28,123 nt of DNA from Lachnospiraceae bacterium (GTDB taxonomy: Bacteria > Bacillota > Clostridia > Lachnospirales > Lachnospiraceae). The notes below the pieces were generated by a model. It saw only the letters and a list, made by a program, of their open reading frames with translations, was not told where the DNA came from and did no database searches. The position numbers and the translations under genes were made by a program. Shown in pieces: positions 1-9,432 of the stretch. The stretch is from NCBI GenBank assembly GCA_900765975.1, contig CAAFTS010000083.1, positions 1 to 28,123 of the forward strand. Direction: 5' to 3'. Each line of letters opens with the position of its first letter. Within the stretch, counting starts at the first letter, position 1.

Positions 1-813
1 ACTCACCTGTAGTAGCTTCTTAAAGAAATAGTTTCTCACTTCCGGTTTCAAGAAATCCATATTCGTCTTATAATAAGAATCTACTGTTGCAATATTGCTC
101 CAATAGCCTTTAATTTTGTATCCGTATATTCTTTTTAGATTTTTATAACGAATCAAAATATCACTTACTAGATCATAACGCCCCTCATCCTGACTATGCT
201 CGATTAAATCAATCAGCAGTCTTCTTCGCATCACATAAATTCCTGTTGAAATCGTATGCGAATGCGCTACCATCGGCTTTTCTTCAAACTCCTCAATCCG
301 AGAAGCCTCATTCATGCGGACGGTACCAAACCGAGTCGCATCTTCATTCTCCGGAAGATCTTTTACAACTACAGTAATATCTGCCCGCTTTGCGATATGA
401 TACTCCAGAACCTTATTGTAATCAAGCTTGTACACTGCATCTCCGGACGCAATAATCACGTATGGCTCATGACATTTTTTCAAAAAATCCAGATTTTGAT
501 AAATTGCATCTGCCGTTCCTCGATACCAATACCCATTATTCGTAGTAATAATCGGAGTAAAAACATACAATCCACCCTGTTTTCTTCCAAAATCCCACCA
601 CTTTGAGGAATTTAAATGTTCATTCAATGAACGTGCATTGTACTGTGTCAATACTGCAACTTTTTGAATATGAGAATTGGTCATATTGCTCAGTGCAAAA
701 TCAATCGCTCTGTAACTGGATGCAATCGGCATCGCTGCTACTGCGCGCTTTGTTGTCAATTCCTGCATTCTTCTATTGTTGCCGCCTGCCAGAATAATCC
801 CAACTGCTCTCAT
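1..813 (-). CDS. glgD: GlgD-type ADP-glucose pyrophosphorylase subunit (3' end outside window)
   Basis: The first 271 codons of a glucose-1-phosphate adenylyltransferase-family subunit; the gene runs off the left edge, so the C-terminal beta-helix is not seen. The protein starts [16 protein letters not shown], a nucleotidyltransferase P-loop-like motif at residues 8-16, followed by [12 protein letters not shown] near 33-44. Unlike the second GlgD in this window it keeps [10 protein letters not shown] (Asp125, aligned with the catalytic Asp of GlgC) and FEEKP (Lys179, aligned with the glucose-1-phosphate-binding Lys). The ATG overlaps the glgC stop by four bases (ATGA), so the two are almost certainly co-transcribed and translationally coupled. 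Known role of the family: a partner of GlgC in making ADP-glucose for glycogen. Whether this copy is catalytic or regulatory cannot be told from sequence alone. Confidence 0.93.
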   Translation of the reverse strand, partial: MRAVGIILAGGNNRRMQELTTKRAVAAMPIASSYRAIDFALSNMTNSHIQKVAVLTQYNARSLNEHLNSSKWWDFGRKQGGLYVFTPIITTNNGYWYRGTADAIYQNLDFLKKCHEPYVIIASGDAVYKLDYNKVLEYHIAKRADITVVVKDLPENEDATRFGTVRMNEASRIEEFEEKPMVAHSHTISTGIYVMRRRLLIDLIEHSQDEGRYDLVSDILIRYKNLKRIYGYKIKGYWSNIATVDSYYKTNMDFLKPEVRNYFFKKLLQVS

Positions 814-2084
814 CTCCACTCACCTGCCTTTATTAAAGTCTCTCCACTTGCTAGCATTCCCTCTCTGTAGTCTTCAGGTACTGTTTCTCCGCTGATTGCA
901 GTATTCTTTCCAATCTGAACCCCTGCCGGAATCGTGGTATTCTCCCCAATTGTCGCCAGACCTCCACTATAAATATTGGGCTTTAATTGGTTTGGAACTT
1001 CTGCCCCTATTCCGATCACTACATTATCACCGATCACTGTATTTTCTGCGATAATCGCCTTATCAATCACACAATTCTCACCAATTACTACATTTCGCAT
1101 AATAATAGAATCCCGCACTACACTGCCTTTTCCTACTATAATTCCAGCCCCCAGAACAGAATTATGTACTTCTCCGTAAATCTCCGTTCCATTGCTGATG
1201 ATGCATCGGTCTACAACACCTTCCTCCGCGATATACTGTGGCGGAAGATTGGCGCTGTTTGTATAAATCTTCCAGAACTCTTCATATAAATTAAATTCCG
1301 GAATGATATCAATCAGTTCCATATTGGCTTCCCAATAGGAACTCAACGTTCCAACATCCTTCCAATAACCATTGTACTCATAAGCAAACAACCGCTGCCC
1401 CTTTGCATGACAATAAGGAATAATATGTTTCCCAAAATCGCAGTGAGGCTGTTCTGACAAACGGATTAGCGCCTCCTTCAACACCGGCCAGCTAAAAATA
1501 TAGATTCCCATTGATGCCAAATTACTGCTTGGATGCTCCGGCTTCTCCTCAAACTCCTGAATTCTTCCTTCTGAATCTGTCACGACAATCCCAAAACGAC
1601 TTGCTTCTTCCATAGGTACTGGCATCGCAGCAATTGTTACATCTGCTTTATTCGCCTTATGAAAATCAAGCATCACTTCGTAATCCATCTTATAGATATG
1701 ATCTCCCGAAAGAATCAGCACATAATCTGGATTAAAACTTTGCATATAATCCAGATTTTGATAAATCGCATTAGCTGTTCCGGTATACCATTCACTATTT
1801 GAGCTTTTCTCGTACGGCGGAAGTATTGATACGCCACCCACATTTCGATCCAAATCCCATGGAATTCCGATTCCTATATGTGTATTTAATCGTAAAGGCT
1901 GATACTGTGTCAAAACACCAACCGTATCTACGCCTGAATTAATACAATTACTAAGTGGAAAATCAATAATCCGATACTTACCGCCAAAAGCTACCGCAGG
2001 CTTTGCAACCTTTGCAGTCAGCACCCCCAGCCGGCTGCCTTGTCCACCTGCAAGCAGCATGGCAATCATCTCTTTCTTTACCAT
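810..2084 (-). CDS. glgC: Glucose-1-phosphate adenylyltransferase (ADP-glucose pyrophosphorylase), copy 1
   Basis: 424 residues. Makes ADP-glucose from ATP and glucose-1-phosphate, the committed step of bacterial glycogen synthesis, in the cytoplasm. The N-terminal nucleotidyltransferase domain shows AGGQGSRLG (12-20), [12 protein letters not shown] (36-47), [10 protein letters not shown] with catalytic Asp128, and FEEKP with Lys181. A left-handed beta-helix follows from about 290, with hexapeptide-like repeats such as VVIGENCVI and TVIGDNVVI. It is about 45 residues longer than the second GlgC here, mostly as extra beta-helix and tail. The ATG has GGGGTG about 7 bases upstream. It overlaps the downstream glgD-type gene by ATGA, forming a GlgC/GlgD pair. 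A promoter with a TATAAT -10 lies just upstream. Confidence 0.96.
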   Translation of the reverse strand: MVKKEMIAMLLAGGQGSRLGVLTAKVAKPAVAFGGKYRIIDFPLSNCINSGVDTVGVLTQYQPLRLNTHIGIGIPWDLDRNVGGVSILPPYEKSSNSEWYTGTANAIYQNLDYMQSFNPDYVLILSGDHIYKMDYEVMLDFHKANKADVTIAAMPVPMEEASRFGIVVTDSEGRIQEFEEKPEHPSSNLASMGIYIFSWPVLKEALIRLSEQPHCDFGKHIIPYCHAKGQRLFAYEYNGYWKDVGTLSSYWEANMELIDIIPEFNLYEEFWKIYTNSANLPPQYIAEEGVVDRCIISNGTEIYGEVHNSVLGAGIIVGKGSVVRDSIIMRNVVIGENCVIDKAIIAENTVIGDNVVIGIGAEVPNQLKPNIYSGGLATIGENTTIPAGVQIGKNTAISGETVPEDYREGMLASGETLIKAGEWR

Positions 2085-2115
2085 GTTGTCACCCCATTTC
2101 TAGTTTATTTAACTT

Positions 2116-2143
2116 ATTATATCATATTTTTCCAATATGTGAA
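2116..2143 (-). promoter_or_regulatory. Sigma-A-type promoter of glgC copy 1
   Basis: Read on the minus strand: TTCACA (2143-2138), a 16-base spacer and TATAAT (2121-2116), five and six matches to the consensus hexamers. It is about 30 bases upstream of the glgC start. The -35 sits in the left part of an inverted repeat (GTGAA/TTCAC, 2139-2154), a possible operator. Confidence 0.65.
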
Positions 2144-2209
2144 CAATATTTCACAATTTTTCACTTGATTTTACGTTCTTTTTGTTTAGATTGAACAAAA
2201 AAGAACCTC

Positions 2210-2237
2210 TTTCAATTTTTCTCATATATAGTATAAT
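2210..2237 (+). promoter_or_regulatory. Candidate murC promoter
   Basis: A perfect TATAAT at 2232-2237 lies about 60 bases before murC. The only -35 candidate at a sensible distance is TTTCAA at 2210-2215 (16-base spacer), which matches the consensus poorly. The -10 is convincing, the -35 is not. Confidence 0.35.
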
Positions 2238-2298
2238 ATATTTAGCAGATACTAATTATGACTAAACTTGCAAATTTTAATAAAGAAGGGATACTCTC

Positions 2299-3675
2299 AT
2301 GTATAAAGTTGATTTTCAAAAACCTATTCACATTCATTTTATAGGCATCGGCGGCATTAGTATGAGTGGTCTTGCAGAGATTTTACTGGAAGAAGGATTT
2401 ACCGTATCCGGCTCTGATTCCAAGGAATCTCCGCTCACAAAAAAACTAGAGCAGCTCGGTGCTACTATCTTTTATGGACAAAAAGCCTCCAACATCATCG
2501 ATGGGATCGACTGCGTAGTCTATACTGCAGCGATTCATCGTGAAAATGCAGAATTGATCGAAGCAGTAGCGAAAAAGATTCCAATGCTGACACGCGCGGA
2601 ACTGTTGGGACAACTTATGAAAAATTATAAAACTCCAATTGCAGTATCCGGAACCCATGGAAAAACCACTACTACTTCCATGCTCTCCCACATACTGCTT
2701 GCCGGAGAAAAAGATCCGACAATTTCCGTTGGAGGAATCTTGCAGGCTATCGGTGGTAATATTCGGGTCGGACATTCCAACACATTTATTACAGAAGCCT
2801 GTGAATACACAAACAGTTTTTTGAACTTCTTTCCAAAAATCGGAATTATTTTAAATATAGAAGAAGATCATTTAGATTTCTTCAAAGACCTGGAAGATAT
2901 TCGCCATTCATTCCATCAGTTTGCAGCACTGATTCCAGCTGACGGAACTTTAATCATCAACAGCGATATCAAGAATTACAAGGAGATCTGCGAAGGACTT
3001 GACTGCCGAATTGTCACCTGCGGTTCTTCCATTTCCTCTGACTACAGTTCTGAAAATGTCCGTTTTGACGAAAAGGGGCTTGCTTCTTTTGACTTGATCA
3101 AGCATGGAGAAACCGTCTGTCGGATTCAGTTGTCAGTTCCTGGATACCATAACGTTTCTAATGCTTTGACTTGTATCGCTGCCGCCGAACTATTGGAGAT
3201 TCCAATGGAAACAATCATACAGGGACTTCTTGCATTCACAGGAACTGACCGCCGATTTGAATATAAGGGCATGATGAACGGAGTAACTATTATCGATGAT
3301 TATGCACATCATCCAACCGAGATTCTTGCTACTTTGAAGGCTGCAAAGAACTATCCACATAAGGAATTATGGTGCGTATTCCAGCCACATACTTATACAC
3401 GTACAAAAGCATTTTTCCATGAATTTGCAGAAGCGCTTTCACACACCGATCATCTAGTTCTCGCAGATATTTTTGCAGCACGTGAAACAGATACACTCGG
3501 AGTCTCTTCCAAAGATCTGGCCGCAGAAGTTACCCGGCTAGGAACAGACGCCCACTACTTTGGACGCTTTGAAGAGATAGAAATGTTCTTAAAAGAGCAT
3601 TGTGCTTCAGGAGATTTGTTGATAACTATGGGCGCTGGAGATGTTGTAAACATTGGGGAAGACTTGCTCAAATAA
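2299..3675 (+). CDS. murC: UDP-N-acetylmuramate--L-alanine ligase
   Basis: 458 residues, the usual MurC length. Adds L-alanine to UDP-MurNAc with ATP, the first peptide-forming step of peptidoglycan synthesis, in the cytoplasm. Residues 14-26 show the MurC signature FIGIGGISMSGLA for UDP-MurNAc binding. GTHGKTTTT at 118-126 is the ATP P-loop of Mur ligases. NIEEDHLDFF in the middle domain and IIDDYAHHPTEI in the C-terminal domain are further family motifs. The ATG is preceded by GAAGGG at 2285-2290. The next gene, dnaD, is co-directional 140 bases downstream but has its own promoter, and no terminator is visible between them. Confidence 0.97.
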   Translation: MYKVDFQKPIHIHFIGIGGISMSGLAEILLEEGFTVSGSDSKESPLTKKLEQLGATIFYGQKASNIIDGIDCVVYTAAIHRENAELIEAVAKKIPMLTRAELLGQLMKNYKTPIAVSGTHGKTTTTSMLSHILLAGEKDPTISVGGILQAIGGNIRVGHSNTFITEACEYTNSFLNFFPKIGIILNIEEDHLDFFKDLEDIRHSFHQFAALIPADGTLIINSDIKNYKEICEGLDCRIVTCGSSISSDYSSENVRFDEKGLASFDLIKHGETVCRIQLSVPGYHNVSNALTCIAAAELLEIPMETIIQGLLAFTGTDRRFEYKGMMNGVTIIDDYAHHPTEILATLKAAKNYPHKELWCVFQPHTYTRTKAFFHEFAEALSHTDHLVLADIFAARETDTLGVSSKDLAAEVTRLGTDAHYFGRFEEIEMFLKEHCASGDLLITMGAGDVVNIGEDLLK

Positions 3676-3678
3676 AAG

Positions 3679-3730
3679 TTATCCACATTTTCCACATAAA
3701 GTTATCTACAAAAAAACCGTTCTTTCCACA
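3679..3730 (+). promoter_or_regulatory. Cluster of DnaA-box-like 9-mers upstream of the dnaD-dnaC-prs operon
   Basis: Four 9-mers in the same orientation lie between the murC stop and the dnaD promoter: TTATCCACA (3679-3687, perfect fit to TTATNCACA), TTTTCCACA (3688-3696, eight of nine, abutting the first), TTATCTACA (3702-3710, eight of nine) and CTTTCCACA (3722-3730, seven of nine). The last ends 10 bases before the -35 hexamer. The DnaA consensus is established knowledge; binding here is inferred. The sequence is AT-rich, so the weakest box may be chance. Confidence 0.6.
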
Positions 3731-3740
3731 AAAAAATGCT

Positions 3741-3768
3741 TTGTCTTCCCGCTTTTAAATGCTATAAT
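3741..3768 (+). promoter_or_regulatory. Sigma-A-type promoter of the dnaD-dnaC-prs operon
   Basis: TTGTCT (3741-3746), a 16-base spacer and a perfect TATAAT (3763-3768), about 48 bases upstream of the dnaD ATG. It lies directly downstream of the DnaA-box-like cluster. Confidence 0.65.
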
Positions 3769-3815
3769 ACCTTTACGCATTGAGAAAGGATAACATACTC
3801 GAGGTGGGATGAGAT

Positions 3816-4889
3816 ATGAAAACATTAAAGTTAAAAAATAAATATCAGACAAATGCAACTCTGATTTCCAATGATTTTATTGATCATTATATGAGCAAGG
3901 CAAATGGAGAATTCGTGAAAGTATACCTTTTTTTATTAAGGCATCTGGACGATCCTTACTCCAATCTTACAATCTCCTCTATCGCAGATTCTCTGGACAA
4001 TACTGAACGGGATATTCTGCGTGCATTTCGATATTGGGAAACAGAAGGGCTTTTAAGTCTGGAAGAGGATTCTGACGGCAAGATTACCGGACTTGCCCTG
4101 GAACAGATATGTACCGACAGCAGTTGTACACAAAAGGGAACTATCAAAGGTGAGATTAAAGCATCTCTTCCGACTCCTCCCACTCCTGTTTCAGAACCGG
4201 TATCTATCTCCCCAGAGCCTTCACCAAAGGCGATTCCACTCAGCTCATTTAAAGCACAGAAAGAGCTAAAGTCTCTTCTTTTTATCGCTGAGCAATATCT
4301 GGGAAAGACATTGTCCAAAACAGATGTGGATGCCATCACTTATTTTTATGATACACTGCTGATGCCGGCCGATTTGATTGAATATCTAATTGAAACCTGT
4401 GTCGAAGGCGGACACAACAGTATTCATTATATCCAAAAGGTAGCTCTTTCCTGGTATAACGAAGGAGTTACTACTATTGAGGCAGCAAGACAGCGTTCAA
4501 AGTCTTATAACAAGAACTATTATACCATTTTAAATGCTTTCGGTATCAAAAACCGGGGACCGGCAGATTCTGAAGTCACTTTTATCCGCAAGTGGATTGA
4601 AGATTTTGGTTTTTCGCTGGATATCGTTCACGAAGCTTGTGACAGAACCATTGCTGCTACACATCAGCCAAGTTTCGAGTATGCCGATACAATTTTACAA
4701 AAATGGCATCAAGCAGGTGTACAGACTCTTCAGGAAATCGCCGCTCTGGACGCTGCATTCCAAAAAGAAAAGGGCGCAAAAAAAATCGCCGTTTCCCGCA
4801 GCAAACCAACTTCTAGAAACTTGAATAACTTCGAACGCAGAAGTTATGATATGGATTCTTTGGAAGAACGCTTATTGAACAGTAATTAA
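3816..4889 (+). CDS. DnaD-domain replication initiation protein
   Basis: 357 residues. DnaD-type proteins help remodel the origin and load the replicative helicase in Firmicutes. The N-terminal 100 residues resemble the DnaD/DnaB winged-helix domain (segment FVKVYLFLLRHL, then TISSIADSL). A proline- and serine-rich linker spans about 117-142. Two DnaB_2/DnaD-type C-terminal domains follow, about 144-222 and 232-305. Each carries the family's YxxxIxxxW-like motif: YIQKVALSW at 205-213 and YADTILQKW at 289-297. The tail (315-357) is basic, then mixed. GAGGTGG at 3801-3807 sits 8 bases before the ATG. It heads an operon with the DnaC/DnaI-like ATPase. Tandem DnaD domains are closer to a DnaB/DnaD hybrid layout than to short B. 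subtilis DnaD, so I give no gene symbol. Confidence 0.9.
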   Translation: MKTLKLKNKYQTNATLISNDFIDHYMSKANGEFVKVYLFLLRHLDDPYSNLTISSIADSLDNTERDILRAFRYWETEGLLSLEEDSDGKITGLALEQICTDSSCTQKGTIKGEIKASLPTPPTPVSEPVSISPEPSPKAIPLSSFKAQKELKSLLFIAEQYLGKTLSKTDVDAITYFYDTLLMPADLIEYLIETCVEGGHNSIHYIQKVALSWYNEGVTTIEAARQRSKSYNKNYYTILNAFGIKNRGPADSEVTFIRKWIEDFGFSLDIVHEACDRTIAATHQPSFEYADTILQKWHQAGVQTLQEIAALDAAFQKEKGAKKIAVSRSKPTSRNLNNFERRSYDMDSLEERLLNSN

Positions 4890-4916
4890 TGTTACAAATA
4901 TAAAGGAGTATTCCAC

Positions 4917-5915
4917 GTGGGATTAAGAAATTCACAATATCAGAAAATCATGCGCAGCTACGAACAAAAGCAGCTGCGCAGTCGTGACATTCTGGACAAT
5001 CATTATCAAGAAGTATATGCTAGACTTCCCGAATTTCGTTCACTGGACGAATCCATCTCCATTCTTTCCGTCCAATACGGGAAGCGTCTTCTGAACGGAG
5101 ATGAGACTGCCGTTTCTTCTTTAAAAGAAGAACTGGCTATTTTAAGAAGCAGCAAGGCAGAACTTCTAAAGTCCGCCGGTTTTCCTGCCGACTATCTGGA
5201 GCCTTCCTATGAATGCCCAGACTGTAAAGATACCGGATATATCGACGGCAAAAAATGTCATTGTTTTAAAAAAGCCGTCAGTAAACTTTTATATCAACAG
5301 TCTAATTTATCCGGGGTATTTTCTCATGAAAATTTCAACACATTCTCGGCAGACTATTATTCAAACAATTTTATAGACCCGAAATCCGGACGTTCTGCAA
5401 AAGAAGTCATTCTCGAAGCGTATCAGACCTGTCAGGATTTCGTCCGTTCTTTTGATCAAGAACATAAAAACCTATTTTTATACGGAGATGTCGGGGTAGG
5501 TAAAACCTTCCTCTCCAACTGTATTGCCAGCGCACTGATCGATGCCGGTTTTTCCGTACTGTATTTTTCAGCGCCTGCCTTTTTCAACACGCTGGCACAT
5601 CACACTTTCGATAAAGGTGATGTCGATGCTCAAAATATGTACGAATTCATCTATGACTGTGATTTGTTGATCATCGATGATCTCGGAACAGAATACACAA
5701 ACGCTTTTGTTTCATCCCAATTTTTTTCTTGCATCAATGAGCGTCTGCTTAGCAAGCATTCTACCATTATTTCAACAAATCTTTCACTGGATGCACTTGC
5801 TGACCTATATACAGAACGGTCTTTTTCCAGAATTACAAGTAACTATATCATGCTGAAGCTCATCGGCGATGATATTCGAATTAAAAAGAAATTACTAAAC
5901 AGAGAGGAGCAATAA
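4917..5915 (+). CDS. DnaC/DnaI-like helicase loader ATPase
   Basis: 332 residues. An AAA+ ATPase of the DnaC/DnaI family, expected to load the replicative helicase at the origin together with the DnaD-like protein encoded just upstream. The N-terminal part (1-95) looks helical. A zinc-binding module follows, with Cys100, Cys103, Cys114 and Cys116 (CPDCKDTGYIDGKKCHC), as in DnaI. Walker A is GDVGVGKT at 190-197, Walker B is LLIIDD at 250-255, a sensor-1-like STNLS ends near 290, and Arg305 in FSRITS is a candidate arginine finger. The start is GTG, chosen because AAGGAG lies 8 bases upstream. It is 27 bases after dnaD and 2 bases before prs, so it is part of one operon. Confidence 0.92.
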   Translation: MGLRNSQYQKIMRSYEQKQLRSRDILDNHYQEVYARLPEFRSLDESISILSVQYGKRLLNGDETAVSSLKEELAILRSSKAELLKSAGFPADYLEPSYECPDCKDTGYIDGKKCHCFKKAVSKLLYQQSNLSGVFSHENFNTFSADYYSNNFIDPKSGRSAKEVILEAYQTCQDFVRSFDQEHKNLFLYGDVGVGKTFLSNCIASALIDAGFSVLYFSAPAFFNTLAHHTFDKGDVDAQNMYEFIYDCDLLIIDDLGTEYTNAFVSSQFFSCINERLLSKHSTIISTNLSLDALADLYTERSFSRITSNYIMLKLIGDDIRIKKKLLNREEQ

Positions 5916-5917
5916 TC

Positions 5918-7102
5918 ATGTTGCGAAGAAGCGAACGAAACTTAGAGAACATTCCTGTAGGAGCATTGGGGCTGATCCCAATTACCGGATGCGAAGAGCT
6001 TGGAGGAAAGGTCAACGACTACCTCGTAAAGTGGAGAGGAGAAAGCGCTCATCAATACAAGGATGATGTTGTATTCACCGGCTATGCTCAGGATAACTTC
6101 ATCATTGATGCAAAAGTACCTCGTTTCGGTTCCGGAGAAGCAAAAGGAATCATCGGTCAGTCTGTCCGCGGAAAAGATATTTACCTGATGGTAGATGTTT
6201 TAAACTACAATATTACTTATTCTCTGTCCGGCAACATCAACCACATGTCTCCGGATGACCATTTTCAGAATTTAAAGAGAATCATTGCCGCAATTGGCGG
6301 AAAAGCAAGAAGAATTAATATTATCATGCCATTCCTATACGAAAGCCGTCAGCACAAACGTAGCGGTCGTGAATCTCTTGACTGTGCACTTGCACTTCAG
6401 GAACTGGTTCGCATGGGAGCAGATAATATCATTACTTTTGATGCCCACGATCCTCGTGTACAAAATGCTATTCCTCTGAGTGGATTCGAAACTGTTACAC
6501 CTGCTTATCAGTTTGTAAAAGGACTCCTTCATACCGTAAAAGATCTTCAAATTGACAGTGATCACATGATGGTTATCAGCCCGGATGAAGGCGCCACCGC
6601 TCGTGCTATCTACCTTGCCAATGTCTTGGGATTGGATATGGGAATGTTCTACAAACGTCGAGATTACACGCGCATCGTTGATGGACGCAACCCAATCGTA
6701 GCACATGAATTTCTTGGAAGTTCTGTAGAAGGAAAAGATGTAATCATTATCGATGATATGATTTCTTCCGGAGATAGTATTCTGGATGTTGCAAAACAGC
6801 TGAAACAGCGGAAAGCAAGAAGAATCTACGCAGCCGCTACATTTGGTTTGTTTACAAACGGTATGGACAAGTTCGATCAGGCTTATGAAGAAGGACTGTT
6901 GGACGGTATTTTAACTACAAATTTAATTTACCAGACACCGGATCTTCTTTCTAAACCATATTATATCAATTGTGATATGAGCAAATATATCGCCTTATTA
7001 ATCGACACATTGAATCATGACGGTTCTATCAGTACCATTCTGAACCCAAGTGAGAGAATCCAGCATGTAGTAGATAAATATAAAAACGGCGAAGAAATTT
7101 AA
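5918..7102 (+). CDS. prs: Ribose-phosphate pyrophosphokinase (PRPP synthetase), long form
   Basis: 394 residues, about 75 more than the classical enzyme. Makes PRPP from ribose-5-phosphate and ATP for nucleotide, histidine and tryptophan synthesis. Family features: RGKDIYLM near 84-91, RQHKRSGRESL at 144-154 in place of the usual RQDRK...RE segment, TFDAHDPRVQ at 173-182 matching the metal/ATP loop, SPDEGATARA at 221-230, and the PRPP loop DVIIIDDMISSGDSI at 274-288. The extra length is mainly an N-terminal extension of about 45 residues and a longer C-terminus. Start: ATG with GAGAGGAG at 5902-5909, which overlaps the dnaC stop region. It is the last gene of the dnaD operon, before a hairpin. 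A phosphoribosyltransferase is a less likely reading, since both halves of the PRPP-synthetase fold are present. Confidence 0.9.
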   Translation: MLRRSERNLENIPVGALGLIPITGCEELGGKVNDYLVKWRGESAHQYKDDVVFTGYAQDNFIIDAKVPRFGSGEAKGIIGQSVRGKDIYLMVDVLNYNITYSLSGNINHMSPDDHFQNLKRIIAAIGGKARRINIIMPFLYESRQHKRSGRESLDCALALQELVRMGADNIITFDAHDPRVQNAIPLSGFETVTPAYQFVKGLLHTVKDLQIDSDHMMVISPDEGATARAIYLANVLGLDMGMFYKRRDYTRIVDGRNPIVAHEFLGSSVEGKDVIIIDDMISSGDSILDVAKQLKQRKARRIYAAATFGLFTNGMDKFDQAYEEGLLDGILTTNLIYQTPDLLSKPYYINCDMSKYIALLIDTLNHDGSISTILNPSERIQHVVDKYKNGEEI

Positions 7103-7125
7103 ATTTTAAAGCTCCACATACAAAT

Positions 7126-7170
7126 AAATCAGGCAGTACAATTTGATTCCAAACTTGTACTGCCTGATTT
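7126..7170. terminator. Perfect 16-bp hairpin between convergent prs and hppA
   Basis: AAATCAGGCAGTACAA (7126-7141) pairs perfectly with 7155-7170 around a 13-base loop. It lies between two convergent stop codons and probably ends both transcripts. The thymine tracts are short on both sides (ATTTATTTG-like on the minus strand), so termination strength is uncertain. Confidence 0.65.
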
Positions 7171-7230
7171 CGACTTATATGGGTTTATATTAGTTATTTT
7201 CTAAATATACTGTAAATAAATATATTAATA

Positions 7231-9213
7231 TTACAACAATCCTCCAATTGAAAGGAACAATGGGGCAAATACCAATGACACAATTGTCATTAACTTGATC
7301 AAAATGTTAATTGATGGCCCCGATGTATCTTTAAATGGATCTCCGACTGTATCTCCAACAACAGCCGCCTTGTGCGCCTCACTGCCTTTCCCGCCATGCG
7401 CTCCCGTCTCAATATATTTCTTTGCATTATCCCATGCACCGCCGGAATTGGACATAAAAATCGCCATCAATACTCCGGTTACAAGCGCTCCGGCAAGTAA
7501 GCCTCCCAGTGCATCTACACCAAGCACAACACCTACCAATACCGGTACAATAACTGCCATAAGCCCAGGTAATAACATCTCATGAAGCGCTGCTTTTGTA
7601 GAAATTGCCACGCAGGATGTATAATCTGGTTTCTCAGTCCCCTTCATAATCCCCGGTTTCTCGCGAAACTGTCGTCTCACTTCTTCAATCATTTTATATG
7701 CTGCCTTTGATACCGAATCCATTGTAAACGAAGAAAATAAGAAAGTAAGCATACCACCAATAAAGATACCAATAATTACTTTATAATCTAATAAATTGAT
7801 TGCATCCAGATCCACTGCTTCTGCATATGATGCGAACAGTGCCAGCGCCGTTAATGCCGCAGAACCAATTGCAAATCCTTTCCCCATTGCCGCAGTTGTA
7901 TTTCCTACAGAATCCAGTTTATCTGTAATTTCTCGAACGGATTCATCCAGTCCAGACATCTCTGCAATACCACCTGCATTGTCCGCAATCGGACCATATG
8001 CATCAACTGCAACTGTGATTCCGGTTGTCGATAGCATACCAACCGCTGCAAGTGCGATACCATACAATCCAGCCGCCTGATATGCAATAAAAATCCCCAG
8101 ACAAATCAGAAGAAGGGGAATCGCTGTTGACTGCATTCCTACCGCTATCCCACTGATAATTGTAGTCGCCGGCCCTGTCTCTGATTGTGCTCCGATTTTC
8201 TTAACTGGTTTATAATCTGCTGATGTATAATATTCTGTTACATTTCCGATGATCACACCAACTACCAATCCAGCAATCACTGCAATTGCAGCTTTCATAT
8301 TACCGAATACCAACTGACTCAATACCAACGATGCAACAACAACCAATCCAGCTGAAACATAACTTCCTCTTGTAAGCGCCTTTTGTGGATCAGATTTTCC
8401 ATTTCCTCGTACAAAGAATGTTGCAATAATAGAAGCCAAAAGTCCACACGCTGCGATCACAAGCGGATACAAAACGCCTGACGTCGCTGCTGCAACCGCC
8501 CCAAGTGTTAATGCAGATACAAGCGAACCTACATAAGACTCAAACAAATCTGCTCCCATTCCTGCCACATCTCCAACGTTATCTCCAACATTATCTGCGA
8601 TTACAGCGGGATTACGCGGATCATCCTCTGGAATCCCCGCTTCCACTTTTCCAACCAGATCTGCACCAACATCCGCAGCCTTCGTATATATACCACCGCC
8701 AACACGCGCAAAAAGTGCAATTGAAGAGGCTCCCAGACTAAATCCAGATAATACATCGATATTTTTAGTAATTATGTATACAAGGCTTACACCAAGCGCT
8801 CCCAGACCTGCTACGCACATTCCCATAACAGCTCCGCCTGAAAACGCAATTGAGAGAGCCTTATTCATACCACTCTCTTTTGCAGCATTTGCAGTTCTGA
8901 CATTTGCCTTTGTAGCAACTGTCATTCCACAATATCCTGCAACTGTTGAAAACAACGCACCTACCACAAAACAAATAGCTGTTACCCAGCTTCCGATTCC
9001 CAGTCCAATCAGTACAAATAGTACTGCTACAAAAACTACAAGGATCTTATACTCTGCTGCCAAAAATGCACGTGCACCTTCTGCAATTGCACCTGCAATT
9101 TCCTTCATTTTGTCTGTTCCTGCTGTCTGTCTATTGACTTTTATTGCCAAATATGCAGCAAACACCAATGTCAGAACTGATGCCAATGGAACAAACATCA
9201 TCCACTTCTCCAT
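7231..9213 (-). CDS. hppA: Membrane-bound ion-pumping pyrophosphatase (K+-dependent type)
   Basis: 660 residues, about 16 hydrophobic helices. Couples pyrophosphate hydrolysis to export of H+ and/or Na+ across the cytoplasmic membrane. Catalytic loops: [19 protein letters not shown] beginning at 181, then [20 protein letters not shown] at 207-226, and [15 protein letters not shown] near the C-terminus. [10 protein letters not shown] at 437-446 has Ala at the position where K+-independent enzymes carry Lys, which places it in the K+-dependent class. Whether it moves Na+, H+ or both is not decided by what I can see. ATG with AGGAGGA at 9221-9227. It lies downstream of rpoC but is separated by a terminator and has its own promoter. 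Confidence 0.96.
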   Translation of the reverse strand: MEKWMMFVPLASVLTLVFAAYLAIKVNRQTAGTDKMKEIAGAIAEGARAFLAAEYKILVVFVAVLFVLIGLGIGSWVTAICFVVGALFSTVAGYCGMTVATKANVRTANAAKESGMNKALSIAFSGGAVMGMCVAGLGALGVSLVYIITKNIDVLSGFSLGASSIALFARVGGGIYTKAADVGADLVGKVEAGIPEDDPRNPAVIADNVGDNVGDVAGMGADLFESYVGSLVSALTLGAVAAATSGVLYPLVIAACGLLASIIATFFVRGNGKSDPQKALTRGSYVSAGLVVVASLVLSQLVFGNMKAAIAVIAGLVVGVIIGNVTEYYTSADYKPVKKIGAQSETGPATTIISGIAVGMQSTAIPLLLICLGIFIAYQAAGLYGIALAAVGMLSTTGITVAVDAYGPIADNAGGIAEMSGLDESVREITDKLDSVGNTTAAMGKGFAIGSAALTALALFASYAEAVDLDAINLLDYKVIIGIFIGGMLTFLFSSFTMDSVSKAAYKMIEEVRRQFREKPGIMKGTEKPDYTSCVAISTKAALHEMLLPGLMAVIVPVLVGVVLGVDALGGLLAGALVTGVLMAIFMSNSGGAWDNAKKYIETGAHGGKGSEAHKAAVVGDTVGDPFKDTSGPSINILIKLMTIVSLVFAPLFLSIGGLL

Positions 9214-9250
9214 GTTGTTATCCTCCTAAAATAAATAATCCTTGCTTGCT

Positions 9251-9279
9251 ATTATAACTGCCATTTCATATTTTTGCAA
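9251..9279 (-). promoter_or_regulatory. Sigma-A-type promoter of hppA
   Basis: On the minus strand TTGCAA (9279-9274), a 17-base spacer and a perfect TATAAT (9256-9251), about 38 bases before the hppA ATG. The 150 bases further upstream, up to the rpoC terminator, are AT-rich and hold no gene I can support. Confidence 0.65.
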
Positions 9280-9432
9280 GTTAATTTTTCTTTTCTTGCA
9301 TTTTGTTTTTCCTCTATTATTCCTTTAATTCCAAACAATCGGATTTGAGGCACTTTTTTATTATTCAGATTTTTTTTCAGATAATCTGATGATTTTTTAG
9401 TGTATACAGAAATTCATTATAAAGTTTTATTC

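Noticed and set aside
9377..9389. Palindrome TCAGATAATCTGA followed nearby by a T run, between hppA and rpoC
   Set aside because: Loop of one to three bases and AT-rich stem; on the plus strand no gene ends here, and a second TCAGAT nearby suggests low-complexity sequence.
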